Assembly: GCF_001598915.1 (NCBI RefSeq)
Contig: NZ_BDAP01000003.1
Span: 248,001 to 312,000 of the forward strand
Direction of reading: 5' to 3'
DNA: 64,000 bases
Source of the DNA: Williamsia muralis NBRC 105860
GTDB lineage: Bacteria; Actinomycetota; Actinomycetes; Mycobacteriales; Mycobacteriaceae
Shown: positions 54,348 through 64,000 of the stretch, in pieces
Numbering within the stretch: the first letter of the stretch is position 1
How the letters are laid out: every line of letters starts with the position of its first letter
Notes under the pieces: model-generated
The model's database searches: none
The model's input: the letters and a program-made list of their open reading frames with translations, nothing else
Told to the model about the DNA's origin: nothing
Translations under genes and position numbers: made by a program

Positions 54348-55199
54348 ATGGCGACGATCGAAGAGATTCTGCAGCTCGAAACGATAGAAAAAGACATCTA
54401 TCGTGGGCACGCCCACCCGAGCCACCTGCAGCGCACCTTCGGTGGGCAGGTCGCCGGGCAGGCCCTGGTGTCGGCGACGAAGACGGTCGACGCTCGTTTT
54501 GTGGTCCATTCGTTGCACGGTTACTTCCTGCGCGGCGGGAACCCTGAAGAGCCGACCGTGTACCTGGTCGACCGCATCCGCGACGGCCGTTCGTTCTGCA
54601 CCCGGCGGGTGACAGCGGTGCAGGACGGCATGGCGATCTTCACGATGTCGGCGTCATTTCACGTTCAGGACCAGGGATTCGAGCATCAGGACAAGATGCC
54701 TTCGGTGCCCGATCCGGAGGATCTGGTCGACGTTCTCACCGCCCAGGACCGCAAGGCGATGTCACCTTTTCGCGAGTGGGAGAACTTCGACGTCCGGATC
54801 GTCCCGGACGACCAGCTCGTCCGCAGCCGCGATCTGGCCGCTCAGCAACGTGTCTGGTTCCGGTACCGCCACCAGCTCCCCGATGAGCCCGTGTTCCACA
54901 TCTGCACACTCGCCTACATGAGCGACATGACGTTGCTGGGTTCGGCGAAGGTAGCCCACCCCGACGAGGACGCCCAGGCCGCCTCGCTCGATCACGCGAT
55001 GTGGTTCCTCCGGCCGTTCCGCGCCGACGAGTGGCTCTTGTATGACCAGACGTCGCCGTCGGCAGGAGGCGGCCGGGCCCTCACCCAGGGCCGGATCTAT
55101 GACCGCAACGGAGTCATGGTGGCGGCGGTGACCCAGGAAGGTCTCGCGCGGACCGGACGAAAGTTGCCCGCGGACCAGCACGCGAAGAGGGAGAGTTGA
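54348..55199 (+). CDS. tesB: Acyl-CoA thioesterase II
   Basis: A 283-aa double-hotdog thioesterase that hydrolyses acyl-CoA to free fatty acid and CoA. It has [21 protein letters not shown] in the first hotdog, [13 protein letters not shown] (TesB signature), and [20 protein letters not shown] with the catalytic Asp in the second. It corresponds to M. tuberculosis TesB2 (Rv2605c), which also precedes pdxT. GGAAAGG lies upstream of ATG 54348. The stop overlaps the pdxT TTG start (TTGA). Confidence 0.94.
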   Translation: MATIEEILQLETIEKDIYRGHAHPSHLQRTFGGQVAGQALVSATKTVDARFVVHSLHGYFLRGGNPEEPTVYLVDRIRDGRSFCTRRVTAVQDGMAIFTMSASFHVQDQGFEHQDKMPSVPDPEDLVDVLTAQDRKAMSPFREWENFDVRIVPDDQLVRSRDLAAQQRVWFRYRHQLPDEPVFHICTLAYMSDMTLLGSAKVAHPDEDAQAASLDHAMWFLRPFRADEWLLYDQTSPSAGGGRALTQGRIYDRNGVMVAAVTQEGLARTGRKLPADQHAKRES

Positions 55200-55813
55200 G
55201 CACGCCGGTGCGGATCGGCATCCTCGCGCTGCAAGGCGATGTCCGCGAACACCACGCCGCCCTCACCGAGATCGGCGCCGAGCCCGTGTCGATCCGCCGG
55301 GCCTCCGAACTCGACTCCATCGACGGGATCATCATCCCGGGTGGTGAATCCACGACGATGAGCCGGCTGCTCGTGGTGCTGGGCCTGCTCGAACCGCTCC
55401 GCGAGGCCCTCGCCGATGGGCTGCCCGCCTACGGATCGTGTGCGGGGATGATCATGCTCGCGCGCGACATCCTGGATACACGACCGGACGCACAGCATCT
55501 CGACGCCCTCGACATCACGGTGCGGCGCAACGCATTCGGTCGCCAGGTCGCGTCGTTCGAGACCGACCTCGACATCGAGGGGATCGATGGCGGACCGATG
55601 CGCGCTGTCTTCATCAGGGCTCCCTGGGTCGAGTCTTCCGGCGAATCGGTCCAGATTCTGGGCACGGTTCCCGATGGCCCGGCCGCGGGCCGTGTCGTCG
55701 CAGTCCGGCAGGGCGATGTGCTCGCGACGTCCTTTCATCCAGAGGTCACCGGGGACCGGCGGGTCCACGAGTACTTCGTCGAGATGGTCAGGGCGGCGCA
55801 AGGAAAGCAGTGA
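55196..55813 (+). CDS. pdxT: Pyridoxal 5'-phosphate synthase glutaminase subunit PdxT
   Basis: A 205-aa class I glutamine amidotransferase that supplies ammonia to PdxS. It has [16 protein letters not shown] at the N-terminus, the oxyanion region [11 protein letters not shown], the catalytic Cys in SCAGMIML, and the His-Glu pair in [10 protein letters not shown]. The TTG start overlaps tesB by 4 bp and has GAGGGAGAG upstream. It matches Rv2604c. Its partner pdxS lies 4.4 kb upstream. Confidence 0.95.
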   Translation: MSTPVRIGILALQGDVREHHAALTEIGAEPVSIRRASELDSIDGIIIPGGESTTMSRLLVVLGLLEPLREALADGLPAYGSCAGMIMLARDILDTRPDAQHLDALDITVRRNAFGRQVASFETDLDIEGIDGGPMRAVFIRAPWVESSGESVQILGTVPDGPAAGRVVAVRQGDVLATSFHPEVTGDRRVHEYFVEMVRAAQGKQ

Positions 55814-55901
55814 GGCTCGTCGCCGCACCGCCGGTGGCGAGTAGGATCGGTCCGCAGTTCTCGACGCCACACACCCGAGCAGTACGAAAGGGGCTTGCTG
55901 A

Positions 55902-56657
55902 ATGAGCGGCCACTCAAAATGGGCCACCACCAAGCACAAGAAGGCGGTGGTCGATGCCAAGCGCGGCAAGATGTTTGCCAAGCTGGTCAAGAATATCGAG
56001 GTCGCCGCGCGCACGGGTGGCGGAGATCCGAGTGGTAACCCCACGTTGTACGACGCCATTCAGAAGGCCAAGAAGTCGTCGGTACCCAATGACAACATCG
56101 AGCGCGCCCGCAAACGTGGTGGCGGCGAAGAAGCCGGCGGCGCCGATTGGCAGAACATCACCTACGAGGGATACGGCCCCAACGGCGTCGCGATCCTGAT
56201 CGAGTGCCTCACCGACAACCGGAACCGCGCCGCCACCGAGGTGCGCACCGCCATGACCCGCAACGGCGGCAACATGGCCGATCCCGGCTCGGTCTCGTAC
56301 CTGTTCGCGCGCAAGGGTGTCGTCACCCTGGAGAAGAACGGCCAGAGCGAGGACGACATCCTGATGGCGGTCCTCGAAGCGGGCGCAGAAGAGGTGACCG
56401 ACCTGGGCGACACCTTCGAGATCGTGAGTGAACCCACAGATCTGGTCGCGGTCCGGACGGCACTGCAGGATGCGGGCATCGACTACGAATCCGCCGAGGC
56501 CAGCTTCCGTGCGTCGGTGGAGGTACCGGTCGACGCCGATGGCGCCCGCAAGGTGTTCAAGCTGATCGACGCACTCGAGGATTCCGACGACGTGCAAGAG
56601 GTCTACTCCAACGTCGACATCAGCGACGAGGTGCTCGCCGAGCTCGAATCGGAGTGA
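55902..56657 (+). CDS. YebC/PmpR family protein
   Basis: A 251-aa three-domain protein of the YebC/TACO1 family. It begins [20 protein letters not shown] and contains [20 protein letters not shown] and a late [20 protein letters not shown]. YebC-type proteins have been linked to transcription control and, in recent work, to relief of ribosome stalling at proline stretches. ATG 55902 is preceded by AAAGGGGCTTGCTGA. It lies between pdxT and ruvC, as in Rv2604c-Rv2603c-Rv2594c. Confidence 0.94.
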   Translation: MSGHSKWATTKHKKAVVDAKRGKMFAKLVKNIEVAARTGGGDPSGNPTLYDAIQKAKKSSVPNDNIERARKRGGGEEAGGADWQNITYEGYGPNGVAILIECLTDNRNRAATEVRTAMTRNGGNMADPGSVSYLFARKGVVTLEKNGQSEDDILMAVLEAGAEEVTDLGDTFEIVSEPTDLVAVRTALQDAGIDYESAEASFRASVEVPVDADGARKVFKLIDALEDSDDVQEVYSNVDISDEVLAELESE

Positions 56658-56766
56658 CATCACCGGTGCCGCGTGTTGATGCCTGAGGCCGTCGTGACCG
56701 CCGGTTACGATATCGAACAACTGTTCGTGCCGAGCAGATTCGAGTCGTAGCCGAAAGCGGGTTCGC

Positions 56767-57336
56767 ATGCGGGTGATGGGTGTTGACCCCGGGCTGACCA
56801 GGTGCGGTATCGCGCTCATCCAGTCGGGCACGGGCCGCTCGGTGACCGCGCTCGATGTCGACGTCATCCGTACCCCACCCGACATGGCACTGGAGAACCG
56901 CTTGCTCGCCATTCACACCGCTGCCGAGCACTGGCTCGACACTCACCGGCCCGATGTCGTGGCGATCGAGCGTGTGTTCGCCCAGCACCAGGTCAGCACC
57001 GCGATGGGCACCGCCCAGGCCGGTGGCGTGATCGCCCTGGCCGCGGCTCAGCGCGGGGTACCCGTTCGATTTCACACACCGAGCGAGGTGAAGGCCGCGG
57101 TGACGGGAAGCGGACGGGCCGACAAGGCCCAGGTGACGGCGATGGTCACCCGCATCCTCGGCATGCAGCAGGCACCGCGGCCCGCCGATGCCGCAGACGC
57201 ACTTGCCCTTGCGATCTGCCACTGCTGGCGTGGGCCGATCCAGGAACGGATGGAGCAGGCCCAGGCGGTCGCTCTGGCGCAGCAGAAGGCGTATCGCGAT
57301 CGGGTCGCCCTGGCCAAGAAGGCGGCGGGACGGTGA
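56767..57336 (+). CDS. ruvC: Holliday junction endodeoxyribonuclease RuvC
   Basis: A 189-aa resolvase with an RNase H fold. Catalytic acidic residues lie in [13 protein letters not shown] (Asp), [18 protein letters not shown] (Glu), and [14 protein letters not shown] (Asp pair). It cuts four-way junctions produced by recombination. ATG 56767 begins MRVMGVDPG. The stop overlaps ruvA GTG (GTGA). It starts the ruvC-ruvA-ruvB operon. Confidence 0.97.
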   Translation: MRVMGVDPGLTRCGIALIQSGTGRSVTALDVDVIRTPPDMALENRLLAIHTAAEHWLDTHRPDVVAIERVFAQHQVSTAMGTAQAGGVIALAAAQRGVPVRFHTPSEVKAAVTGSGRADKAQVTAMVTRILGMQQAPRPADAADALALAICHCWRGPIQERMEQAQAVALAQQKAYRDRVALAKKAAGR

Positions 57337-57929
57337 TCGCGTCGGTACGTGGACCCGTGGTCGACGTGGCGCTCGATCACGTCGTCATCGACTGCGCAGG
57401 CGTCGGATATCAGGTTCTTGTCACCCCCAGCACGGCCGGTTCGGTCCGGCGTGGCTCGGAGGCGACGCTGCTCACCACCATGATCGTGCGCGAGGACTCG
57501 ATGACCCTGTACGGGTTCACCGAGCCCGACGCCCGTTCGCTGTTCACGCTTCTGCAGACCGTGACCGGCGTCGGACCACGTCTGGCGATGGCCACACTGG
57601 CCGTGCTCGAGCCCGACGCCCTGCGTGAGGCTCTGGCCGGCGGCGACACCAAGGCATTGATCACCGTCCCCGGCATCGGCAAGCGTGTCGCCGAGCGACT
57701 GGTGGTCGAACTGCGGGACAAAGTCGACCGACCCCACACAACCGGGGGTGACGCATCGAGCCTGCCGAGTTCGTCGGTGCGCGACCAGGTCGCCGAAGCG
57801 CTTGTGGGCCTTGGCTTTGCGGCTCCCGTCGCCGAGAAGACGGTGATCGCAGTGCTGGCGGATCAGCCGAACGCCGACTCCGCGACAGTCCTGCGTGCCT
57901 CGCTTGCGTCGTTGGGCAAGACCCGATGA
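57333..57929 (+). CDS. ruvA: Holliday junction branch migration protein RuvA
   Basis: A 198-aa tetrameric DNA-binding subunit. The N-terminal OB domain reads [20 protein letters not shown]. Two helix-hairpin-helix motifs contain [19 protein letters not shown] and [18 protein letters not shown]. The C-terminal three-helix domain binds RuvB. The GTG start overlaps ruvC, and the stop overlaps ruvB ATG (ATGA), so the three proteins are coupled. Confidence 0.96.
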   Translation: MIASVRGPVVDVALDHVVIDCAGVGYQVLVTPSTAGSVRRGSEATLLTTMIVREDSMTLYGFTEPDARSLFTLLQTVTGVGPRLAMATLAVLEPDALREALAGGDTKALITVPGIGKRVAERLVVELRDKVDRPHTTGGDASSLPSSSVRDQVAEALVGLGFAAPVAEKTVIAVLADQPNADSATVLRASLASLGKTR

Positions 57930-59083
57930 CCCCCGACGACATCGACGACTTCGACGGCATCGGTGAGTCGGGTTACCCGATCACCGACCCCGAACCGGTC
58001 AACCGAACCGTCAACGCCGGCCGGATCACGGCAGACGGCGACCTCGACAACAGCCTTCGTCCCAAGTCGCTAGGCGACTTCATCGGTCAGCCGAGGGTGT
58101 GCGAACAGCTGGAGCTGGTGCTGCAGGCGGCGCGCGGCCGTGGCGGCACCCCCGACCACATTCTGCTGTCGGGTCCACCGGGCCTGGGCAAGACCTCGTT
58201 GGCGATGATCATCGCGGGGGAGATGGGTGCCGCGCTGAGGGTCACGTCCGGTCCCGCGCTCGAGCGGGCCGGGGACCTCGCTGCGATGCTGTCGAACCTG
58301 GTCGAAGGAGATGTCCTCTTCATCGACGAGATCCACCGCATCGCCCGGCCCGCCGAGGAGATGCTGTACCTCGCGATGGAGGATTTCCGCGTCGACGTGG
58401 TGGTGGGCAAGGGGCCGGGTGCCACGTCCATCCCGCTCGACGTCGCACCGTTCACTTTGGTCGGCGCCACCACGCGTTCGGGCGCTCTGACGGGCCCACT
58501 GCGGGACAGATTCGGTTTCACCGCACACATGGAGTTCTACGAGGAAAGCGAACTCGAGCGTGTCCTGAGCCGGTCGGCAGGCATCCTAGGGATCACGATG
58601 GAGGCGGACGCCGGTGCCGAGATCGCGTCCCGCTCCCGCGGTACCCCCCGGATCGCCAACCGTCTCCTGCGGCGGGTGCGCGACTACGCGGAAGTAAGGG
58701 CGGACGGCGTCGTCGACCTCGCGGTGGCGCGGGCTGCCCTGACCGTCTACGACGTCGACGAACTCGGATTCGATCGGCTCGACCGGGCTGTTCTCGGTGC
58801 TTTGGTCCGTGGCTTCGGCGGCGGACCGGTAGGAGTGTCCACCTTGGCCGTCGCGGTCGGGGAGGAACCGGCCACGGTGGAAGAGGTGTGCGAACCATTT
58901 CTCGTGCGTGCCGGGATGATCGCCCGGACCCCGCGGGGGAGGGTCGCGACCGCCGCTGCGTGGCACCACCTCGGTCTCACGCCGCCTGCCGGCGCCCTGA
59001 ACGGTTCGTTCGGGGTGCGCGTGCGCGAGGACGGGTCCGCCATGATGTCGCTGTTCGGCGACGACGACCCGGCCGCGATCTGA
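57926..59083 (+). CDS. ruvB: Holliday junction DNA helicase RuvB
   Basis: A 385-aa AAA+ ATPase that drives branch migration. It has Walker [15 protein letters not shown], Walker [11 protein letters not shown], sensor [19 protein letters not shown] and the C-terminal winged helix ([17 protein letters not shown]). The first 35 residues are an acidic extension relative to E. coli RuvB. It is translationally coupled to ruvA. yajC follows after 121 bp. Confidence 0.97.
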   Translation: MTPDDIDDFDGIGESGYPITDPEPVNRTVNAGRITADGDLDNSLRPKSLGDFIGQPRVCEQLELVLQAARGRGGTPDHILLSGPPGLGKTSLAMIIAGEMGAALRVTSGPALERAGDLAAMLSNLVEGDVLFIDEIHRIARPAEEMLYLAMEDFRVDVVVGKGPGATSIPLDVAPFTLVGATTRSGALTGPLRDRFGFTAHMEFYEESELERVLSRSAGILGITMEADAGAEIASRSRGTPRIANRLLRRVRDYAEVRADGVVDLAVARAALTVYDVDELGFDRLDRAVLGALVRGFGGGPVGVSTLAVAVGEEPATVEEVCEPFLVRAGMIARTPRGRVATAAAWHHLGLTPPAGALNGSFGVRVREDGSAMMSLFGDDDPAAI

Positions 59084-59204
59084 CATTTCTCAGCCGGAGC
59101 TCAGCGGCGAATTCGGGTCCGGCACGCCCGGGATGGCACACTGGGTGTGATGGCGAGCGCTGCTCGTGTGCACGAATGACAAATCAAGGACTGAACACAC
59201 CACC

Positions 59205-59618
59205 ATGGAATTGATATTTCCTATCCTGCTGGTCTTCTTGGTCGGCTTCATGATCCTGTCCGTTCGTCGCCAGAAGAAGGCGATGTCCGCGGCTCAGGAG
59301 ATGCAAGACTCGCTCCAGATCGGCGCACGTATCCAGACCACCTCGGGCGTCTACGGCACTGTTGCCGGGCTGGCCGACGGAACCGTTGACCTCGAGATCG
59401 CCGATGGCGTTGTCACTCGCTGGAACCGGTTGGCCATCCGTGAGGTCGTCCATGCCGACGACCTCGCCGACAGCTACCCCGGCGTCGGGCTGATCGACAA
59501 CACCGATTCCGACGACGACGACTTCGGCTTCGCCGACCACGGCAACGCGGACGGTTATGCCGATCACGACGACTCGATCACTCTCGAGAAGTCTCGCGGA
59601 GACCAAGACAAGTCATAG
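59205..59618 (+). CDS. yajC: Preprotein translocase subunit YajC
   Basis: A 137-aa protein with one N-terminal transmembrane helix (ELIFPILLVFLVGFMILSV). The conserved YajC core (QEMQDSLQIGARIQTTSGVYG and ADGVVTRWNRLAI) follows. The C-terminus is highly acidic (DDDDFGF). YajC associates with SecDF in the Sec holotranslocon. ATG 59205 is preferred over the frame start at 59166. secD follows 126 bp downstream, after a long hairpin. Confidence 0.93.
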   Translation: MELIFPILLVFLVGFMILSVRRQKKAMSAAQEMQDSLQIGARIQTTSGVYGTVAGLADGTVDLEIADGVVTRWNRLAIREVVHADDLADSYPGVGLIDNTDSDDDDFGFADHGNADGYADHDDSITLEKSRGDQDKS

Positions 59619-59634
59619 AGCTCTCCCGGCCGAG

Positions 59635-59697
59635 GGGGCGTCACACGGGCGTGCGCGACATCGTCGATGTCGGAGCACGTACCGTGACGGGCGCCCC
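59635..59697 (+). ncRNA. Long multi-stem hairpin between yajC and secD (candidate structured RNA)
   Basis: The 63-nt element folds as a rod. GGGGCG (59635-59640) pairs with CGCCCC (59692-59697), and TCAC pairs with GTGA. CGTGC pairs with GCACG, and the apical stem CGACAT (59656-59661) pairs with ATGTCG (59667-59672) across a CGTCG loop. It could be a yajC terminator, an attenuator, or a secD leader element. No T-tract follows. Confidence 0.45.
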
Positions 59698-59744
59698 TGC
59701 GGTCTGTACGGGGTTCGTAGGACAACTGAGGAGACGTAGGCAGC

Positions 59745-61307
59745 GTGGCATCGTCGTCAAACCGTGAAGTACCTCCGTCACGGATGTTGATCGTCTTTTT
59801 CCTGTTGATGATCGTGGTGTACGGGCTGGTGTTCTTCACCGGCAGCAGAGAAGCGACCCCGAAACTCGGTATCGACCTCCAGGGCGGGACGCGGGTGACC
59901 CTCACCGCACGTACCCCTGACGGCAGCGCACCGAGCCGGGACCAGCTCGACAAGGCCAAACAGATCATCGAGCAGCGGGTCAACGGCCTCGGCGTCTCCG
60001 GGTCCGAGGTGATCATCGACGGTGACAACCTGGTGATCACGGTTCCCGGTGACGACGGCAAACAGGCCCGCACCCTCGGACAGACCGCATTGCTCTACGT
60101 GCGCCCGGTCGCCGATGTACAGGCGGCCACCCCCCAGCCCAACGCTCCGCCCGCTCCCGAGGGACAGACGTCCGAACAGGCGATCGCAGAGGCCAAGGCA
60201 CTGCGGCAGGCACCCAAGGACGCGAACACGGATGCCCTCAGAGCGCAGATGGCAAAGATGAACTGCGATCCATCTGCGCCGGATCCATTGCAGGGCAACG
60301 ACGATCCCGAGCAGTTCCTGGTGACCTGCTCCGAGGACGGCACCCAGGTGTATCTGCTCGAACCGCAGATCATCAAGGGCAGCGACATCGACAAGGCCGA
60401 GGCCGGGACCACCCAGGGTGCAGGCGCATGGATCGTGCGGTTGGACTACAAGGGTGGCGCCCGCGACTTCTGGTCGAGCTACACCGCTCAGAACATCGGC
60501 AAGGCAACAGCATTCACCCTGGACTCCAAGGTGGTCAGCGCCCCGCAGATCAACGGCGCCATCAACGGCACCACCGAGGTGAGTGGCGACTTCACCCAGA
60601 CCGAGGCCAAGGATCTTGCCAACGTCCTCAAGTACGGGTCTCTGCCCCTGTCGTTCAAGGCATCTGACGCCCAGACGGTGTCCGCGACCCTCGGCTGGTC
60701 GTCGCTCAAGGCCGGTCTGATCGCAGGCCTGATCGGTCTGATCGCGGTCTTCATCTACGCCTTGGCGTACTACCGGATGCTCGGGATCCTGACGGTTCTG
60801 TCGCTGACTCTGTCGGGGATCATGGTCTACGGGATCATGGTCCTGCTCGGCAGGTACATCAACTTCACCCTCGATCTCGCCGGCATCGCCGGTCTGATCA
60901 TCGGTATCGGCATGACCGCGGACTCCTTTGTCGTCTACTTCGAGCGCATCAAGGACGAGATGCGTGAAGGCCGGAGCTTCCGCTCGGCTGTTCCACGCGG
61001 CTGGGCGCGAGCCAAGCGCACCATTTGGTCGGGCAACGCGGTCAGCCTGATCTCGGCCGGTGTGCTGTACTTCCTCGCCGTCGGTGACGTGAAGGGATTC
61101 GCGTTCACCTTGGGATTGACGACCATTCTGGACGTCGCGGTGGTCTTCCTCGTGACCTATCCCTTGGTGGTCTACGCATCCCGGTCGAACTTCCTGTCCA
61201 AGCCGAGCGTGAACGGTCTCGGCGGGGTCACCCAGGTGGCGAAGGAGCGGCGCCAGGCGGCGGCCGAGCGTCCCACCACGACTTCGGGAGGAGTGCGCAA
61301 TGGCTGA
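59745..61307 (+). CDS. secD: Protein translocase subunit SecD
   Basis: A 520-aa RND-superfamily translocon subunit. It has one N-terminal transmembrane helix, then [20 protein letters not shown] (D1 motif). A large extracytoplasmic domain (about 60-300) and a five-helix C-terminal block with [19 protein letters not shown] complete it. SecD with SecF uses proton-motive force to aid late export. The extracytoplasmic part contains a Pro/Gln-rich insertion ([19 protein letters not shown]). The GTG start has GAGGAGACG upstream. secF overlaps by 8 bp. Confidence 0.96.
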   Translation: MASSSNREVPPSRMLIVFFLLMIVVYGLVFFTGSREATPKLGIDLQGGTRVTLTARTPDGSAPSRDQLDKAKQIIEQRVNGLGVSGSEVIIDGDNLVITVPGDDGKQARTLGQTALLYVRPVADVQAATPQPNAPPAPEGQTSEQAIAEAKALRQAPKDANTDALRAQMAKMNCDPSAPDPLQGNDDPEQFLVTCSEDGTQVYLLEPQIIKGSDIDKAEAGTTQGAGAWIVRLDYKGGARDFWSSYTAQNIGKATAFTLDSKVVSAPQINGAINGTTEVSGDFTQTEAKDLANVLKYGSLPLSFKASDAQTVSATLGWSSLKAGLIAGLIGLIAVFIYALAYYRMLGILTVLSLTLSGIMVYGIMVLLGRYINFTLDLAGIAGLIIGIGMTADSFVVYFERIKDEMREGRSFRSAVPRGWARAKRTIWSGNAVSLISAGVLYFLAVGDVKGFAFTLGLTTILDVAVVFLVTYPLVVYASRSNFLSKPSVNGLGGVTQVAKERRQAAAERPTTTSGGVRNG

Positions 61308-62487
61308 CACCGACCGCCGGGCACCCACCAGCGACGCCGACTTCACCGCCGCGACCAACCGGTCGCTGCTGTCCCGCCTCTACACGGGTACCGGCGCCTT
61401 CGAGATCGTCGGCCGCCGGCGCATGTGGTTCATGATCACCACCGCGCTTGTGCTCATCTCGCTCGCGAGTATCGGGATCCGCGGATTCACCCTCGGGATC
61501 GAGTTCGAGGGCGGAACCCAGATCTCGTTCCCCAAGACCGGTGAGGTGTCGACGAGCGAGGTCGAGTCGACCTACGCCGATGCCATGGGCGAGGATCCGC
61601 AGTCGGTCCAGACCGCGGGGTCGGGGGCAAGCCAGACCGTGCAGATCCGGACGGAGACCCTCGACGCCCAGCAGCTGATCAAGGTCACCGATGCGTTGTC
61701 GGACGAGTTCGGGCTCGCGCCCAACGATGTGAGCTCGTCGGACGTCAGCTCCACCTGGGGCGGTGAGATCACCGAGAAGGCGCTGATCGCGCTGGCGGTG
61801 TTCTTGGTGCTGGTGACGATCTACATCGCCATCCGTTTCGACAAGGAGATGGCGGTGGCGGCGATCGCTGCGCTGTTCTTCGACATCGCCACCACGGCGG
61901 GCATCTACTCCCTTGTCGGCTTCGAGGTGACCCCGGCGACGGTGATCGGTTTCCTGGCGATCCTGGGCTTCTCTCTCTACGACACCGTCGTGGTCTTCGA
62001 CAAGGTGGAAGAGAACGTGCGTGGTGTGCTGCACACCAGCCGGCGCACGTATGCCGAGCAGGCCAATCTCGCGGTGAACCAGACCCTGATGCGATCGATC
62101 AACACCACTGTCATCTCGGTACTCCCGGTGCTGTCCCTGATGGTCATCGCGGTGTGGGTGTTGGGAGTGGGCACCCTCAAGGACCTCGGTCTGGTCCAGA
62201 TGGTCGGTGTCGTCACCGGCACGTTCTCGTCGATCTTCTTGGCGACCCCGCTGCTCGCCACCCTCAAGGAACGGCGTAAGGACATCGGCTCGCACACCCG
62301 GAAGGTGCTGGCCCGTCGGAGCGAGCGTGAGGGTCGATCGGTAGCGGCGACCGATGACGTCGCACCCGCAGTCGGTGGCACCACCACGTTGACCAAAACC
62401 GCCCCCGCGCCGGTTCGAGCGCAGCGGTCGGGAAGCGCCTCACATGCAGGGGCGCGTCCGTCGGGTAAGCGGCGCCGCAAACGCTAA
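61300..62487 (+). CDS. secF: Protein translocase subunit SecF
   Basis: A 395-aa partner of SecD. It has [17 protein letters not shown] (the SecF signature) after the first transmembrane helix (about 46-66). A five-helix block follows with [20 protein letters not shown] and [20 protein letters not shown]. The C-terminus is basic (KRRRKR), typical of actinobacterial SecF. ATG 61300 overlaps the secD end by 8 bp, with GGAGGAGTGC upstream. It corresponds to Rv2586c. Confidence 0.96.
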   Translation: MADTDRRAPTSDADFTAATNRSLLSRLYTGTGAFEIVGRRRMWFMITTALVLISLASIGIRGFTLGIEFEGGTQISFPKTGEVSTSEVESTYADAMGEDPQSVQTAGSGASQTVQIRTETLDAQQLIKVTDALSDEFGLAPNDVSSSDVSSTWGGEITEKALIALAVFLVLVTIYIAIRFDKEMAVAAIAALFFDIATTAGIYSLVGFEVTPATVIGFLAILGFSLYDTVVVFDKVEENVRGVLHTSRRTYAEQANLAVNQTLMRSINTTVISVLPVLSLMVIAVWVLGVGTLKDLGLVQMVGVVTGTFSSIFLATPLLATLKERRKDIGSHTRKVLARRSEREGRSVAATDDVAPAVGGTTTLTKTAPAPVRAQRSGSASHAGARPSGKRRRKR

Positions 62488-62495
62488 CCTGTGCG

Positions 62496-64000
62496 GTGAT
62501 GAGATCCCGCGCACTGCTTGCCGCATCGCTGGCGATGGTGTGTGGGACGGCAGTGGTCGCGGGTTGCTCAGAAGACGCCGAATTCTCGGTGAACTACCTG
62601 ATCGACGGTGCGGTGACCACATACAACACCGAGACGTTGAACGGTGGCATCGGCGGAGGGCAGATGGCTCTGGCGCGGGTGCTGCCCGGATTCAGCTACC
62701 TCGGGCCCGACGGGCGCGTCATCGCGGACACCGACATCGGAACCGCGACACCACAGCCGGTCGACCCTTCCCGTCTGACGGTGAACTACCAGATCAATCC
62801 CCGGGCCGTGTATTCCGACGGGGTACCGCTGACCTGCGATGCGATGACGTTGGCGTGGGCTGCCCACAGCGGGCGTTTCTCTGGATTCGAACCCGTCACC
62901 ACCGCTGGCTATCGCGACATCGAACGCGTCGAGTGCACCCCCGGCGCCAAGACGGCGACCGTCACCTTCCGGCCCGGCCGCGCCTATCGCGACTGGAAGG
63001 GGCTGTTCGGGGCGGGGACGCTGATCCCTCCTCAGGTGGTTGCCCGTGCCTCGGGGGTGCCGGATGTCGTCGGACCCATCAGCCGAGGCGACCGCCGCGT
63101 CCTGGGACAGATGGCGCGGATCTGGAACACGGGTCTGTCGATGACACCCGGCGAATTCGAATCCGCAGACTTCCCTGCACTGGGCCCCTATCGGGTGCAG
63201 GACTACACCCGAGACGGCGGACTGGTGCTGTCCGCCAACGACCGATGGTGGGGCCAACCCGCCGGTGAACAACAGCTGACGCTGTGGCCGCGGTCCACTG
63301 CGATGAGCGACGATTTCGCGGACGGCAAAGGTGACTCGAAGGTCGACGTGCTCGACATCGGGGCCGGAACCTACAGTGCCGTCGACCCGGCGCCGCGCCG
63401 ACAGTCCAGCACCACCGCGGCGCCACCTCCGGGGCCGATGCCACCGGCCTCGCTGGGGGTCGAGCGGATCGTCATGGCCGGTCGCGGTGTGTTCGCCACC
63501 TCGGCCGCGCGTCGCGCGTTCGCCGCGTGCGTACCCCGTGACGGTCTCGCCCGCGAGTTCGGCCGCGGGGCCCCCATCGCCAACAACCATCTGCTCGGGC
63601 CGGGTGATCTCCTCACGGGTGCACTTGATGCCGAGTTCGGTCGCGACTACCTGCGGGCCGACCCCGAGCGTGCCGCACGGGAAGCGCGCGAGTCGGGGGC
63701 AGGCGCTGCTATGACCGTCCGCATCGGTTATCTCGGACCGGACATGCGCAGAGGTCAGATGGTGGCCGCCATCACGGCCAGCTGCCAGCGTGCCGGCATC
63801 ACCGTGGTCGACGCCGCCTCCGACACCATCGGTCCGGCGAGTCTCGGCGCCGAGGTGGATGCCTTGATCACCGCTTCCGGCAACGGATTCGCCGCCACGG
63901 GCGCCGCCGATCCCATCCGGGATTCCTACGCCTTCCATCGAAGCGATCCGAGCAACATCGGCAGGTACTCGAACGCGAGGGTCTCGGCCCTGATCGACCA
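62496..64000 (+). CDS. ABC transporter family 5 substrate-binding lipoprotein, 3' truncated
   Basis: The frame runs open to the end of the window, with about 500 codons visible. A signal sequence (RSRALLAASLAMVCGTAV) ends in lipobox VAGC, so it is a lipoprotein. The rest resembles the extracellular solute-binding protein family 5 (oligopeptide/nickel type), with VNYQINPRAVYSDGVPLTCDA and FPALGPYRVQDYTRDGGLVL. Starts at GTG 62496 and ATG 62499 are both possible. It is 9 bp after secF and matches Rv2585c, a conserved lipoprotein next to secF. The 3' end lies outside the window. Confidence 0.88.
   Translation, partial: MMRSRALLAASLAMVCGTAVVAGCSEDAEFSVNYLIDGAVTTYNTETLNGGIGGGQMALARVLPGFSYLGPDGRVIADTDIGTATPQPVDPSRLTVNYQINPRAVYSDGVPLTCDAMTLAWAAHSGRFSGFEPVTTAGYRDIERVECTPGAKTATVTFRPGRAYRDWKGLFGAGTLIPPQVVARASGVPDVVGPISRGDRRVLGQMARIWNTGLSMTPGEFESADFPALGPYRVQDYTRDGGLVLSANDRWWGQPAGEQQLTLWPRSTAMSDDFADGKGDSKVDVLDIGAGTYSAVDPAPRRQSSTTAAPPPGPMPPASLGVERIVMAGRGVFATSAARRAFAACVPRDGLAREFGRGAPIANNHLLGPGDLLTGALDAEFGRDYLRADPERAAREARESGAGAAMTVRIGYLGPDMRRGQMVAAITASCQRAGITVVDAASDTIGPASLGAEVDALITASGNGFAATGAADPIRDSYAFHRSDPSNIGRYSNARVSALID

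Noticed and set aside
59778-61358. 526-codon minus-strand open frame opposite secD
   Set aside because: It is entirely antisense to secD, which has all family motifs.

Overview
The window is high-GC DNA from a mycolic-acid actinobacterium of the order Mycobacteriales. A Gordonia-type genome is my best guess (inference from protein character; no search was run). Nearly every base is coding. Many genes start with GTG or TTG, and neighbouring genes often overlap by 4 bp (ATGA, GTGA, TTGA). From memory, gene content and order follow the M. tuberculosis Rv2585c-Rv2710 segment closely, with the window reading in the Rv2710 to Rv2585c direction. The cell-envelope genes (aftC-, pgsA1-, patA-, pimA- and cei-type) and the sigB/sigA pair support this placement.

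Layout. 1-9.4 kb: a 5'-truncated GNAT/acyl-CoA ligase fusion, sigB with its methyltransferase and DUF3099 neighbours, DUF3039, a YihY membrane protein, an SF2 helicase and a DUF7455 protein. 9.5-15.6 kb: a more variable stretch with an EamA transporter, DUF952, a two-component system, a membrane protein, a Cys-rich DUF5685 protein and a monoacylglycerol-lipase-like hydrolase. 15.6-25.8 kb: sigA, ppgK, suhB, cei, DUF4193, DUF3093, dut, DUF3710, a hydrolase, an OB-fold protein, DUF3159 and the paired TrkA-type K+ uptake regulators ceoC and ceoB. 25.9-36.7 kb: an APC permease, an RNA uracil methyltransferase, dxs, an RNase D-like nuclease, DUF3000 and the hemE-hemG(cgoX)-hemQ(chdC) operon of coproporphyrin-dependent heme synthesis. 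36.7-42.4 kb: aftC, a catalytically odd secreted hydrolase, a RibD-type reductase, zapE, a GNAT and a small hypothetical gene. 42.5-43.1 kb: four tRNA genes (Val-GAC, Cys-GCA and Gly-GCC on minus; Val-CAC on plus). 43.2-50.8 kb: a PGPGW protein, then the tightly coupled thrS-HIT-pgsA-patA-pimA phosphatidylinositol/PIM operon, a LemA-like small protein and pdxS. 50.8-54.3 kb: a phospho-signalling cassette (zinc-ribbon/RDD/FHA-like, PP2C phosphatase, FHA-HTH) followed by a LuxR-type HTH gene, sitting between pdxS and tesB-pdxT. 54.3-64 kb: tesB, pdxT, yebC, ruvCAB, yajC-secD-secF and a 3'-truncated solute-binding lipoprotein.

How the genes work together. thrS to pimA combines tRNA charging with the first steps of PI and PIM synthesis. 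pdxS and pdxT form PLP synthase but are split by the signalling cassette. ruvCAB resolves Holliday junctions, and yajC-secDF assists Sec export. ceoB/ceoC gate K+ uptake. hemE-cgoX-chdC makes heme.

The least ordinary items are the kinase-less FHA/PP2C cassette with an in-frame 36-bp tandem repeat, two palindromes ahead of the LuxR-type gene, a long multi-stem hairpin between yajC and secD, a hydrolase whose nucleophile elbow reads GVGEG, and a DUF5685 protein with 12 Cys in its last 39 residues. No CRISPR array, insertion sequence, phage or integrase was seen.
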